Assembly (NCBI GenBank): GCA_005110395.1
Contig: DUDU01000108.1
Span: 1-44,895 of the forward strand
Origin: Candidatus Melainabacteria bacterium
GTDB lineage: Bacteria > Cyanobacteriota > Vampirovibrionia > Caenarcaniphilales > Caenarcanaceae
DNA: 44,895 nucleotides
Reading direction: 5' to 3'
Under the pieces are notes generated by a model, which saw only the letters and a list, made by a program, of their open reading frames with translations, was not told where the DNA came from and made no database searches. This document shows positions 30,358 through 40,683 of the stretch, piece by piece (the first letter of the stretch is position 1; every line of letters begins with the position of its first letter). The position numbers and the translations under genes were made by a program.

Positions 30358-30592
30358 TTTTTAATGGGAATTAAGTCTTCAAGTCAAATAAATTTGACCC
30401 TTTGGTGATTTATCAAATGTAATTAGCCCATAAAAACAAGTCAGGATAATTTCAAAATCAACAAATTATGTTCGTTTAGAATTGAGATTTAGTACTAAAT
30501 CAAGTGATAATTTATTTGTGATAATTTCACACAAGTAATTTCTTTTTTATTACGCAATTACCGTTCACCTAAATAAATTAATCCTCGCTCTT

Positions 30593-31069
30593 ATGAAAAA
30601 TCAAATTAGGCTTTTCAGCATACTTTTAGTTTCTTTTTTAGTTATTGCTTTTATTATCCCAAGCTCTAAGGCTGCTGGCGAAATTGGAGTGATTGACAAT
30701 GCCAAAGTTTTAGATCAATATACAGCTTCCCAAGAAGCACAAAAAACTATTGTTCAAGGTAGAGAAAAACTTCAACAAGTTTTTGCAGACCTAAATAAAC
30801 AATTAGAAGACACTATTAAAAATAAGGATTTAACTGAAACCCAAAAGCTTACTAAGCGTAAAGAAGCCCAAGATAAACTTGAAACCGAAAAGAAAAAGTT
30901 AGATACTTCCATTCAAGCTTTGAGAAATAATTTAGAAACCAAAATCGAAACAGCTATCAATGACGAAGCCAAAGCGCAGGGTCTTTCTATGGTTGTTTCT
31001 AAGAGCGTAACTTACTATGGCGGCAAAGATGTTACAGACCAAGTCCTCAAAAGACTTAATGGTAAATAA
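30593..31069 (+). CDS. OmpH/Skp-family periplasmic chaperone-like protein
   Basis: Signal peptide, GEIGVIDNAKVLDQYTASQEAQKTI, coiled coil, GLSMVVSKSVTYYGGKDVTDQVLKRL. Confidence 0.87.
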   Translation: MKNQIRLFSILLVSFLVIAFIIPSSKAAGEIGVIDNAKVLDQYTASQEAQKTIVQGREKLQQVFADLNKQLEDTIKNKDLTETQKLTKRKEAQDKLETEKKKLDTSIQALRNNLETKIETAINDEAKAQGLSMVVSKSVTYYGGKDVTDQVLKRLNGK

Positions 31070-31091
31070 TTTGAATTGTAGAAATTTGAAT

Positions 31092-31289
31092 TTATTTCAG
31101 GGAAAAAAGCGCTAAGGTCACTAATAAAGCAATAAAAGCTCCTACTGGATAAATATAGTCAGCATGGTACTTTGCTCTATTTGGCAGAGATTTTTTGTCT
31201 TTGCCAATAGTATCCAAGCTCCATTCATCAGGATCTTTATTACTCTGTACACTATCAAAATTGTTATTTTCTGGATTAATTGTATTCAT
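31092..31289 (-). CDS. Small tail-anchored membrane protein (65 aa)
   Basis: C-terminal hydrophobic segment YPVGAFIALLVTLALFSLK. Confidence 0.45.
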   Translation of the reverse strand: MNTINPENNNFDSVQSNKDPDEWSLDTIGKDKKSLPNRAKYHADYIYPVGAFIALLVTLALFSLK

Positions 31290-31475
31290 ATCAAAAGCTG
31301 TAATTTCTGATTTTATTTATTTTGAAATATTTGGTATTGAATTCGTGGCGGTAAATTCTAGATTTGAGTGAAGGTTGAAATTTATCTTCTTCTACTTAGC
31401 CATATTAAATACTTCCCAAGTTGGCTTCCGTGCTAGCCCCAAGCCAAAACTTAAAGCAGATTATTTAAATTCGAA

Positions 31476-32462
31476 ATGGATATCCCTAAGCCACCTGACA
31501 ATAAGCCACTAAACGAAACTTTATTAAGGACTAATACTTCAGAATTAAAGATCCCTGATTTTTTGTTTGATTTAAGCCAATTAGCTGAGAAGCAAGGACA
31601 AAGACTTTATCTAGTCGGTGGTGCTGTACGTGATTTGCTTATGAATTGTGAGTTAACTGATTATGATTTACTTTGCGATAAAAATGCCATTGAATTTGCA
31701 GAGTATTTAGAAACAAACGAGAAAGCAAAAATTGACTCTATTCATAAACCTTTTGGCACAGCAAAAATCAAATTAAATGGCTTCAATATGAATGGTGATT
31801 TTGTCAATTCTAAGCTGGTTCTGAATCATGATCCCAAAACAAGACTTAGTCAGAGCGTAGGCGGAGCATGCATAGACCTAGCAACTGCTAGAGCTGAAAC
31901 ATATAAATTTCCTGGTGCATTACCAAAGGTTACATTTCCAGTTCCAGTGGAAGAAGAATTAATTCGGCGTGATTTTACAATTAATGCCATTGCCCTTCTA
32001 ATTCATCCAAAAAGGCAATTGGAATTTATCGATCCGCAAAACGGTATAAAAGATCTCTCTGGTGGGATGATTCGAGTCATGCACGAGAAAAGTTATTACG
32101 AAGATCCAACACGAATTTTTAGAGCTCTACGTTTCGCCTTTAGATTTGGATTTGCAATTTCCGAAAACGACAAAAAATTAATTAGAGAAGTTATAGAGAA
32201 TAAAGATTTTCACGGAATGACTCAGCGAATAAGAGGGAAACGTTTTGGTATCGAATTAAGAAGATTGCTCGAACTGCCCAATTGGCTGGAAGCAATAAAA
32301 GCCTTGATTGAAATGGAAGTTTATAAATTAATCCGACCTGATTTAAAACTAAATATCGAAAATCCAATAGAAACCATGCTGGGTTGGAAAGAAAAACTAA
32401 ATTGGGTTTTATCTTTGAGTGGTGAAGCTTCAGAAATTACAAAGGAAATGTATTTGAATTAA
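31476..32462 (+). CDS. tRNA nucleotidyltransferase / poly(A) polymerase family protein
   Basis: LYLVGGAVRDLLMNCELTDYDLLCD; RRDFTINAIALLI; FIDPQNGIKDLSGGMIRVMHEKSYYEDPTRIFRALRFAFRFGF. Confidence 0.92.
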   Translation: MDIPKPPDNKPLNETLLRTNTSELKIPDFLFDLSQLAEKQGQRLYLVGGAVRDLLMNCELTDYDLLCDKNAIEFAEYLETNEKAKIDSIHKPFGTAKIKLNGFNMNGDFVNSKLVLNHDPKTRLSQSVGGACIDLATARAETYKFPGALPKVTFPVPVEEELIRRDFTINAIALLIHPKRQLEFIDPQNGIKDLSGGMIRVMHEKSYYEDPTRIFRALRFAFRFGFAISENDKKLIREVIENKDFHGMTQRIRGKRFGIELRRLLELPNWLEAIKALIEMEVYKLIRPDLKLNIENPIETMLGWKEKLNWVLSLSGEASEITKEMYLN

Positions 32463-32598
32463 ACATAAATATTAAGCAAAAACCAAGAGTGAACAGAACT
32501 CAAATTGAGCTCAGACCCATTATGAGTACATTGATTTCAAATGAGATATTTGCTAAGAAATTAAGAGTAATCGGATTTGCTCTTCCAATCAATAAAAG

Positions 32599-33204
32599 CT
32601 AATAACCAAACTTTTCGGCATTAGAACCAAGCAACCAATATTTGTAATAAGCGGGTATCTCACGCCCCACCGAATATAAATCTCTCAAAACAAATGGAGA
32701 TTTGGCATGTGCGGTACCAAATTTACTTAACCCATTCTTTTGCAGGGCAAGCTTACAACGAGCAATGTGGTAATAATGTGAAACAATAATTACAGATTCG
32801 TAACTACTTTGCTTCATTAAGTCGCTTAAATTTTGAGCACTAGCCCAAGTGTTATAACCTTTATTATCTTCAATAACATCACTTGGCTCAACACCTTTTT
32901 GCAATAGATAGTTCTTCATCACAAGTGCTTCATCAAAACCTTCTTTGCCTATGGCTCCGCTAACTAAAATCTTTTTGACTAAATTTTGCTTGTAAAGTGT
33001 TAAAGCTGTGTCTAAGCGTTCTTTTAACCGTAAGGATACTTGTCCGTTCAGTTCTATTTTATTACCTAAAACTAAAGCTAGATCAGCTGGCTTATTTGAT
33101 GAATAGTTAAGCTCATCGGTTAAGCCATCATAAATAAACCAGACTGATTGCAAAAGAAGAAAAGAAATTAGAAGAAGACAAACTTGTTTAAACAATTCAT
33201 TCAT
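32599..33204 (-). CDS. YdcF/ElyC-like DUF218 protein
   Basis: ADLALVLGNKIELNGQVSLRLKERLDTALTLYKQNLVKKILVSGAIGKEGFDEALVMKNYLLQKGV...NTWASAQN. Confidence 0.87.
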   Translation of the reverse strand: MNELFKQVCLLLISFLLLQSVWFIYDGLTDELNYSSNKPADLALVLGNKIELNGQVSLRLKERLDTALTLYKQNLVKKILVSGAIGKEGFDEALVMKNYLLQKGVEPSDVIEDNKGYNTWASAQNLSDLMKQSSYESVIIVSHYYHIARCKLALQKNGLSKFGTAHAKSPFVLRDLYSVGREIPAYYKYWLLGSNAEKFGY

Positions 33205-33248
33205 ATTGCTTTATGTTTTTATTATCCAGAGTTTTCTTTTTGCCTGAA

Positions 33249-33290
33249 GCTAATAACCAAACCCTTTCAGCATTAGAGCTAAGCAACCAA
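33249..33290 (-). repeat. Decayed copy of the 3' end of the adjacent DUF218 gene
   Basis: gctaataaccaaaccctttcagcattagagctaagcaaccaa vs 32598 gctaataaccaaacttttcggcattagaaccaagcaacca. Confidence 0.75.
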
Positions 33291-33426
33291 AAGCTATCAC
33301 CTAAAATTAGGAAAAAGACAAATTTCTCTGAGGCATTCCAAAAATATTCAAAGTATTTTGTATAGAGATTGATAAAGACAAAAGTTACACTAAAACCTCT
33401 GAGACTCCATTGTCGAATCTAAGCCC

Positions 33427-33639
33427 ATGCCAAATACTAGCACCAGCAGCTAAACCGAAAATTATTGACATTAAAGAGAAATACTTTCACAATCAAATAA
33501 ACTCAAAGAAGAAAAACCAGATAGCGTTTCATCTCGCATTGATGAGCAAATTGTTTCACTAGGTTTAATTGCAGCCTTGATACTAGATGAAGTAATTCGA
33601 AAGGATTCAAATGATTTAATTCAAAATGAATCAGCTTGA
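33427..33639 (+). pseudogene. Probable frameshifted small gene remnant
   Basis: Joining frames gives MPNTSTS..AKPKIIDIKEK..LSQSNKLKEEKPDSVSSRIDEQIVSLGLIAALILDEVIRKDSNDLIQNESA*. Confidence 0.35.
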
Positions 33640-33680
33640 TGATTTCTTCAAACTATTTATTTTCATGACAAGAAATAAAC

Positions 33681-33716
33681 AAAACCCCAGAAGATTCATT
33701 CATCAACTGAGGTTTT
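33681..33716 (-). terminator. Terminator hairpin for the histone-H1-like gene
   Basis: aaaaccccag ... ctgaggtttt, 9/10 complementary; T-rich on the minus-strand 3' side. Confidence 0.6.
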
Positions 33717-33758
33717 GCATTTTACTGGAGAAAATTTTGGAGGAATTAGCTTTTTAGC

Positions 33759-34736
33759 TTATTTAGCGGCCAAAGCTTTTTTCTGAGTTTTTGCAGCAGA
33801 AGACTTCTTTGCTTTGCTTTTGTTCAAAACATTAGCTTTGATAGATTTAGCCAAAACAATTTTCTTTTTAGCTTGAATCTTTTTTGCGCCTGTTGAAACT
33901 TTAGCTTTGCTAATTGACTTGGTAGAAACCTTGCTTACTACTTTAGAAGCAATTGCTTTGAGCATTGTTTTAGAAGCAGTGGCTTTAGGAGCTGAACTCT
34001 TAGCAACTGTTTTTTTTGCAACAGCTTTCTTAGCAATTGCTTTTTTTGCAATGGTATTTGTTTTAGGAGCGGCTTTTTTAACAATAGCTTTTGGGGCTTT
34101 TGCAATAGCTGCTTTTTTTGGAGCAATAGCTTTAATTGAAGAAGCAATCTTTTTGATTGGGGCTTTTTTGGCAACAACTTTAGGAGCTTGGCTGATTGCT
34201 GAACTCTTAACAGCTTTAGCCTTGTTTTGGTTTGCAATGGTTTTCTTTGCTGGAGCTTTTTTTGCAATTGCTTTTGAGGCATTGGCTTTGTTTGTCTTTT
34301 TAGCTTGAGTTTTCACTTCTTTATTATTGGTTTGGGTTTTGTTTTGATTATTTTGTTTTTGAGTTTGACTACCTCCAGTGTTGGAGGAGCCTGTGTACGA
34401 TGTGTTTACCGCTGAGCTAACATTTGCGGAATTTTGCTTATTTGAATTTTGTTCTGATTGAATTTCCAAATTTGCATTTCCGTTTTTGTTTACAACATAG
34501 ATTGCATATTTGTTGAGGCGCTTAGCTGCTTGCACTAAACTATCTATTCCAACTAGGGCTTTCTGAAGCTTTGATGAATTTTTTGAAGAATAAGCAGAAT
34601 CACCATTTTTTTGGCTTTTCTGATTATTTTGTTCATTTGCAATAGAAAGATCTTGTTGAATTCCTTGAAGATAATTTGAAATTTCTACCTTCTCAGAAAC
34701 TTGGGATGAAATACTTGATATTTGTTTTATTGTCAT
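33759..34736 (-). CDS. Histone H1-like Lys/Ala-rich protein
   Basis: Repeated AKKAPAKK/AIAKKAVAKK-type motifs over the C-terminal two thirds. Confidence 0.8.
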   Translation of the reverse strand: MTIKQISSISSQVSEKVEISNYLQGIQQDLSIANEQNNQKSQKNGDSAYSSKNSSKLQKALVGIDSLVQAAKRLNKYAIYVVNKNGNANLEIQSEQNSNKQNSANVSSAVNTSYTGSSNTGGSQTQKQNNQNKTQTNNKEVKTQAKKTNKANASKAIAKKAPAKKTIANQNKAKAVKSSAISQAPKVVAKKAPIKKIASSIKAIAPKKAAIAKAPKAIVKKAAPKTNTIAKKAIAKKAVAKKTVAKSSAPKATASKTMLKAIASKVVSKVSTKSISKAKVSTGAKKIQAKKKIVLAKSIKANVLNKSKAKKSSAAKTQKKALAAK

Positions 34737-34834
34737 CGATACTTTTGTTGTCTCCTGGTCTCCTTTTTAAAATCAGTATTCCCACAATATATTTTGCTGA
34801 CATAAAATACTCCAAATGACTGGCATAAGTTTCT

Positions 34835-35074
34835 ATGATGAATAAAGCACCCAAAGATGATTTGAGAGAAAGCTTTGAAGCTTACGAGGCCGCACTAAGC
34901 CCACTAGGACTTGCTTTACTGCTTGGCTTCATCGGAGGATATTTGGATAAACAATTTCTTTTTACAAATAAATTCGCAATGCCCGCTGGGGCAATTTTGG
35001 GTTTTGTTTTTGGGATTTCTAGACTTATTCAATTCCTAAAAAAAGAAAATAAAAAAGATAATTCTCAAAAATAA
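34835..35074 (+). CDS. AtpZ/AtpI-like small membrane protein
   Basis: SPLGLALLLGFIGGYLDKQF...AMPAGAILGFVFGISRLIQFLKKEN. Confidence 0.75.
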   Translation: MMNKAPKDDLRESFEAYEAALSPLGLALLLGFIGGYLDKQFLFTNKFAMPAGAILGFVFGISRLIQFLKKENKKDNSQK

Positions 35075-35286
35075 TTTACAAAAATATCGGAAAGAAAAAT
35101 CTGAAAAGAATTAGTCTTTTTTTGAACAAAACTGATCAGAAGAGGGAATGACTTAATTCAGATGATTTTGAACTTTGACTTAATTCTCAATTTCAATTTT
35201 TATACTAAAAAAGTACAAAGTATTTAACTCTTAGAATTCTTTTGCATTAAAACTCAACCTTGATATTTAATTAAAGCTGTCTATTT

Positions 35287-36015
35287 ATGAGCGAATTCAC
35301 AATACTAATAATTGCCATTTGTCTTTTTGTTTTTTCATTTTCCGCTTTGCTTTGGGTTTTGGCTTTTACTGAATTCAGCTATCTTGGCAGCAAGGGTATT
35401 AAGGGATTATATGATTTATTCTCAGGAATTTATGAATGGAAATGGATTGAAAAAGAATATCGATCCCCCGAAATAACTGAAAACCTTTTTCTTAGACCAA
35501 TAAGAGAAATTCTGGAGCACAAAACAAATGTGCAAGTATTAGATTTGGCATGCGGAAGCGGACGTATGAGCTTAATGCTTTTAGGCCAAAACTGGTTTGA
35601 AGGACAAATTAAGGCCATTGATTTATCGGATGGAATGCTTAACAAGTTTAAGCAATCTCTAGAAAAGACATTGGGCAAAATTGATAAAGTCTCAATCGAA
35701 AAGATGAATTTAGCTGACTGGCCAAGTCAAGAAAATGAAACAGGAGAAGATGAGAAATACGATTTGGTAACTATGATGGAAGTTGGTGAATTTTTGCCAA
35801 ATTTCATTCAAATTGTAAAGCAAGCTGCTAAAGCTATAAAGCCAAAAGGATTATTTTTGCTAACTAAACCACCTGATTATATGTCTATGGCTTACCCAGG
35901 ACGAAAACAAAGTAAGGCTGAACTCAAAGGACTGCTCACAAACTGTGGTTTCCAAAAAGTTGAAATAATTCCTTGGACTTCTAGGTATGAAGTTGTTTAT
36001 GCTTGGAAATTCTAG
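35287..36015 (+). CDS. Class I SAM-dependent methyltransferase with N-terminal TM
   Basis: VQVLDLACGSGRMSLMLLGQNWFEGQIKAIDLSDGML; EKYDLVTMMEVGEFL. Confidence 0.85.
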   Translation: MSEFTILIIAICLFVFSFSALLWVLAFTEFSYLGSKGIKGLYDLFSGIYEWKWIEKEYRSPEITENLFLRPIREILEHKTNVQVLDLACGSGRMSLMLLGQNWFEGQIKAIDLSDGMLNKFKQSLEKTLGKIDKVSIEKMNLADWPSQENETGEDEKYDLVTMMEVGEFLPNFIQIVKQAAKAIKPKGLFLLTKPPDYMSMAYPGRKQSKAELKGLLTNCGFQKVEIIPWTSRYEVVYAWKF

Positions 36016-36216
36016 AGTTCCACAACGTTGTGGATAGAAAGAAAGTTTCTCCACAACCTCCTGAAACTTTGCAATTACTATTTTAAATTTGCATTTCAGT
36101 TTCTACAAATTCCTGCTAGCGTAACTAACATCGCAACTATTTAGATAATTCACAAATACTTAGGTCTGTAGATAATTCCACAGACACCTTTACTATCGCT
36201 CTTAAACAGCCTGAAA

Positions 36217-36456
36217 CTACTTCCTTTTATTCTTATTTTCTTCAACAAATATATTTAACTTCATCTTGCAAAGTTCTTCTTGTTTTTTATCATTTGCTTC
36301 TTTCACGCGAGCTGTTTCTGCTTTTATCTCAGCAAGTTTAATCTTTGCTTCTTCCAGTTGAGTTTTTACGTCTTTTGACTGTATGATCCCTTCTGTAATA
36401 CTTATAATTTCCCTGAGAATTATAAAGCTAACTACTAGACACGCTTCAAACTTCAA
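36217..36456 (-). CDS. Small coiled-coil protein
   Basis: 79 aa; N-terminal hydrophobic segment, then EEAKIKLAEIKAETARVKEANDKKQEEL heptads. Confidence 0.4.
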   Translation of the reverse strand: MKFEACLVVSFIILREIISITEGIIQSKDVKTQLEEAKIKLAEIKAETARVKEANDKKQEELCKMKLNIFVEENKNKRK

Positions 36457-36825
36457 AGAAGTATTAATAATTCAAGACTTTCACAAATGAAAAGGAATTA
36501 ACAATAACGTGAATTCGGCGAATCAAGAAAAAGAGAAAAACTAAAGGAAAAGTAGATTTGATTAATAGTGCAAAAATTGAAAGAACCGATGTTATTTCGA
36601 TCATGTATTTTTTTAATTAATAAGGCTTGAAGAAAGAAATTAAGATGAGAACACCGATGGATGACTCTCGATATTGGTATGGTAAACATACTGATTTATT
36701 TCACAAGACACCAAATCAAGTTCTTGAGTCTTTGCTCTCCAAAACCTGGTGAAACTTGACAAATAGCCAATATGTTTAAATTTATTGGATAGAGGAGAAT
36801 TTGAATAATACGGAACTTTTTAATC

Positions 36826-39800
36826 CTATGCCTGGCTTTGCGCTTCAATCAATTTGCTATCAGAAACTTTTTTGAAAATCATTTGATCCGCTAAATTACT
36901 TAATTCTGATAAATGCTGATTAATAACTTGAACTAGTCTTTGTTGAGAAGTTGTTTCTGCAATATAAAGAGATTCTTTGAAGTATTTCATAGCTAAAGAT
37001 AAATTCTCTTCAGGGTTTTTCAGAGAAGCTAAAGCTTTATGGCAGGTGCCCAAATTGTTCTGGGTGGTTGCATATTCTATTGATTCCTTGGAACCTATTA
37101 ATGGATTCCAGCTGTGAGATATAAATTCAAGTGACTTTCTGTAAGCCGAAATTGCGAGCTCAATGTTTCTGACGGTGTTGTGATATTTTGCGAGCTTCCA
37201 AAGGCAGCCTCCCAAACTGTTGTATACAATGGCTTTTGTCTTGATGTCAGGAGTAACTTCCAGAGCTGATTTATAATTATTGATGGCTTCTTGATAATTA
37301 GAAATTGAATCTTCATGAGCGGCTAGACTACGCAGTGCATTACCAATATTTTGATAAATAAAAGATTTGTTCTTTGTTACTTGAGTTATTGCAGATTGGT
37401 TTTTTGAAGAAAGACTCGCTGTAACGGCATTGATTGTATTTGTGTTTTCCGCTTGTAATTTCAAAGCTCTACTAAAAATCTGAATAGCGAGATTAAGAGT
37501 AATTGTTAATGGTTTGACTTTATATAGTCTGAGATAGGCATTTCCAAGACTTGTATAAGATTGCATTTGACAATTTTGATCTTTGGGTGATTTATTCGAT
37601 TCTTGAATATCAAGCGCTTTTTTGTAATAGTCAACCGCAAGAATTAAATTGTCTTCGGTCTTTTGAGCCTCTGAGAGTCTGACATGCGCAGCACCCAAAT
37701 CATTGTATATTTGGGCAGTATTAATCGGAGCATAGCCAGACAAATAGGTTCGAAGGGCTTTACTAAGAAGTTCTATAGCCTGATTTATTTGAGATATTTT
37801 CTCAGCCACAGGAATATTTCGACCTTCAGAAATTCTAATTAAGGCGATTGCCCATAATCTCTGCCAGAGAGCTTGAATTTCTTGAAATTTATTCTCTTGA
37901 GATTTAACTTTTTCAGAGTCAGCTTGAGAACAACCTTCTTGATATATAGGTATTAATTGCTTTTCAATATACTCATCAAAAGAACCAAGTGAAACAAAAT
38001 AATCTAATATTTTTTCGTGAAATATACTTACTTGCGCAAAGATGGATTTATTGTGTGCTTGCGCTGATACCTGTTCTAGGCTAGCTTTTGCTGAGAACAA
38101 AAGCCCTGAGGAAATAAAACTTATACTTTCTTTAGACATTTTTTCATTGTCATGAAGTAATTCAAAGAAATAATTTGTAATCTTATTTATTCCTGATTCA
38201 GCTAAAAACTGACTTGCCTGCTGAGCTTCATGTTGAAACTGCCGATATATTAAATTCTTGACCGATTCATTAATAAAGAAATGCGAATTGCTAAAAGTCT
38301 CGGTATGATTTTTTTGAATAAGCCCTGATTCAGTCAGGTGATTTATCGCTTTAAAAATTTCGGTGTTTTGATCAGTTTTGTTATTAGCATTCTCATTAAT
38401 AGCTTCTAAATAAAATTTGCTTTTTCGGGTATTTTCATGAGGAGAATTTACGTCTTGTGCACTTGTAACTTGTGAATTGTGAGTCTCAAAGACTTTTTGA
38501 ATTAAGCTTGCTGAAAATGATTCAAGCGGAGTATAAGCGCAAAAAAGTAATATATCTCGCTCAAGCGGTGAAAGAGAGGCAAGTACTAATCGAATAATCT
38601 TAATAAAGTTTGGAATTGCTTGAGAACCGTCTCTAGAATGATTATCCTTTTTTAGATTATTCATTAAAACATTTCCAAATTTGGATAATTGCTTTGAATC
38701 TAAGTCATTTGCCTGGGTGTTCGTTTGGGCGCTGGCCTCGACATTTGCCTCAGAATTGTAAGACGAATTGATTGGTGTATTTTCAATAATCTTGATAATT
38801 TCTTCAGTTTTAATCCACGGCGCTTGTCTAAATTGCCTAATTACAAAGAAACAAAGAGCATTGACTAATAGAGGACTTCCTTCGGTATAGCGGATTAGCT
38901 TATTCAAGAAAAACGAATTCAACTTGAGAGCTTGAGGAAGTTTCTCAAGAAGATATTCCTGAGTACTTTCTACATCTAATTTATCCAATTCCACCCAATA
39001 ATTATCTTTATACTGAGGGATATTTTGTTGTGCGATATTTTGTCCATCAAAAAGATTTTGATTCTGATTCTGGGGCAATAAATGATTCAGTCCAATTTGC
39101 TTTAAGGTCTTTTCAGATAAGTGATTGCTAATAACAATAATTCTGGAACCGCCTCTTAAATGGGGGGAACTGCATAGTATCAGCAATTCATTATTAGATA
39201 AAAATTCAATATTTCTAAAAATTACTAAGCAAAGATCCTCAGATAAAACTTTGAAGAAATCCTGAATGGGGTCTTGAATTGAAGTTGCAGGAAATTTGAG
39301 TTGTTCAATGAGTATTGAGCGTAATCCTTCAATCAAAGAATTATTTTGTTGTGAGAATGAAAAAGATAATATTGAATAAGATTGAGCATATCTTAATTCC
39401 TTGGCGCAAAGAGTTGAAAGAAAAGTTTTACCAGTTCCAGAAGGACCAATCAAAAAAACAACTTCATTAAGTAACAGTGCATTTTTTAGATAAGCTAATT
39501 GTTTGAAGCGAGGTATTAGATTGCCCTTTACTTCAATTGGCGGGTAAAAGACTGCATTGCAAGCATTGGGTGAATAATCATATTTATCATTGTTGGCTTG
39601 GGCATATTGGATCTCGCTTTGCGAAGATGGCACAAAAGAATCTTTTCGCATAAATTCATCTAAGTCACCCAAAATATTTTTTTGCTGTTGTATTAAATAT
39701 GGATTGAAATCGGAGGAATTTTCTTGATTGGAATTAGATGAATCGATATTTTGAGTATTTCTTTTATAGTATGTATACTGGCTCTGCTTGGTCTTTATTA

Positions 39801-40380
39801 ATTTGGTATTGAATTGACTCTGTAGAGAAATAGGTTCTAGTGTATTAAGATTTTCTCTTCTTCTAATTCTCTCTCTGATTTCTGATTGAATAGGAGGAGC
39901 TTGATTAGACAATTGATTTGTAGCTTGAGAATCGATACTATGCTGCGGCTGAATATATTGTTGTGGTAGATCCTGATCAGCAGAAGGTAAAAGATTAGAG
40001 TTATGAGTACTTCTCTGCGTATTATTCTGAGTACTGTTCTGGTGGTTTCTCTGTATATTTTTTGGACTAACTAAAAGCTGTTTTTGAGCAAGTGTTTGAT
40101 CTAAATTTCGAAGTTCTTCTTCGAGATCAACTTTTTTGTTTTGCTGATTTACTTTATGAAACGATCCATTCGGGGGATTTCTTTTATGAAGATCCTGATC
40201 ATTTGTTGGAGGTAATAAATGAATTATGAATGCAAAAATTTTTTCAATAATAAATCTGACTTCATTCGGAAATTTTTTCCAAATCAAAAAAAGCCCAATT
40301 AATGAAGCTAAAAAGACAATATTCGGCAGGGAAATGTCGAGAAGGTTGATTAATTTAAACCAATTTTGAATCATTGACAC
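36826..40380 (-). CDS. TM-anchored NB-ARC/STAND-like ATPase with TPR C-terminus (1184 aa)
   Basis: Walker A FLIGPSGTGKTFLS; Walker B-like LCLVIFRNIEFL; RGGSRIIVISNHLSEKTL; TEGSPLLVNAL (GxP-like); repeated TPRs INTAQIYNDLGAAHVRLSEAQ... Confidence 0.8.
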   Translation of the reverse strand: MSMIQNWFKLINLLDISLPNIVFLASLIGLFLIWKKFPNEVRFIIEKIFAFIIHLLPPTNDQDLHKRNPPNGSFHKVNQQNKKVDLEEELRNLDQTLAQKQLLVSPKNIQRNHQNSTQNNTQRSTHNSNLLPSADQDLPQQYIQPQHSIDSQATNQLSNQAPPIQSEIRERIRRRENLNTLEPISLQSQFNTKLIKTKQSQYTYYKRNTQNIDSSNSNQENSSDFNPYLIQQQKNILGDLDEFMRKDSFVPSSQSEIQYAQANNDKYDYSPNACNAVFYPPIEVKGNLIPRFKQLAYLKNALLLNEVVFLIGPSGTGKTFLSTLCAKELRYAQSYSILSFSFSQQNNSLIEGLRSILIEQLKFPATSIQDPIQDFFKVLSEDLCLVIFRNIEFLSNNELLILCSSPHLRGGSRIIVISNHLSEKTLKQIGLNHLLPQNQNQNLFDGQNIAQQNIPQYKDNYWVELDKLDVESTQEYLLEKLPQALKLNSFFLNKLIRYTEGSPLLVNALCFFVIRQFRQAPWIKTEEIIKIIENTPINSSYNSEANVEASAQTNTQANDLDSKQLSKFGNVLMNNLKKDNHSRDGSQAIPNFIKIIRLVLASLSPLERDILLFCAYTPLESFSASLIQKVFETHNSQVTSAQDVNSPHENTRKSKFYLEAINENANNKTDQNTEIFKAINHLTESGLIQKNHTETFSNSHFFINESVKNLIYRQFQHEAQQASQFLAESGINKITNYFFELLHDNEKMSKESISFISSGLLFSAKASLEQVSAQAHNKSIFAQVSIFHEKILDYFVSLGSFDEYIEKQLIPIYQEGCSQADSEKVKSQENKFQEIQALWQRLWAIALIRISEGRNIPVAEKISQINQAIELLSKALRTYLSGYAPINTAQIYNDLGAAHVRLSEAQKTEDNLILAVDYYKKALDIQESNKSPKDQNCQMQSYTSLGNAYLRLYKVKPLTITLNLAIQIFSRALKLQAENTNTINAVTASLSSKNQSAITQVTKNKSFIYQNIGNALRSLAAHEDSISNYQEAINNYKSALEVTPDIKTKAIVYNSLGGCLWKLAKYHNTVRNIELAISAYRKSLEFISHSWNPLIGSKESIEYATTQNNLGTCHKALASLKNPEENLSLAMKYFKESLYIAETTSQQRLVQVINQHLSELSNLADQMIFKKVSDSKLIEAQSQA

Positions 40381-40682
40381 GAAAGATTGACAACTTTATC
40401 CAATAAGCTCGAATTAAATAAACAAGAGCTGTGTGAGCTTTTTACAAATGAATAATAACTTTTTCGATCTACACCCATTGATCGAGATTTTATCCATTTA
40501 TTATGATTTATTCCCTTTATTTCTTCTCGAAAAACCATAATGAACAAAGTATCCAAAAAGGGTACAGCTAGATAACTTGACAGGGGCAGCGCAAGCATTG
40601 CTTTATAAATGAATTTTGCACAGAATAATAAAGCTCGTCTTGAAAACGAGAAATAATTCATCAAATCACCGAAGCGAACCAA
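40371..40682 (-). CDS. Small hydrophobic ORF between the two large genes (103 aa)
   Basis: 1 nt after upstream gene; stop overlaps ATG of the downstream ATPase gene as ATGA. Confidence 0.45.
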   Translation of the reverse strand: MVRFGDLMNYFSFSRRALLFCAKFIYKAMLALPLSSYLAVPFLDTLFIMVFREEIKGINHNKWIKSRSMGVDRKSYYSFVKSSHSSCLFNSSLLDKVVNLSCQ

Positions 40683-40683
40683 T

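Noticed and set aside
33907-34308. Hydrophobic Ala/Phe/Leu ORF (+) and the 33938-34282 Gln/Leu ORF
   Set aside because: Alternate-frame/antisense shadows of the Lys/Ala repeat gene on the minus strand
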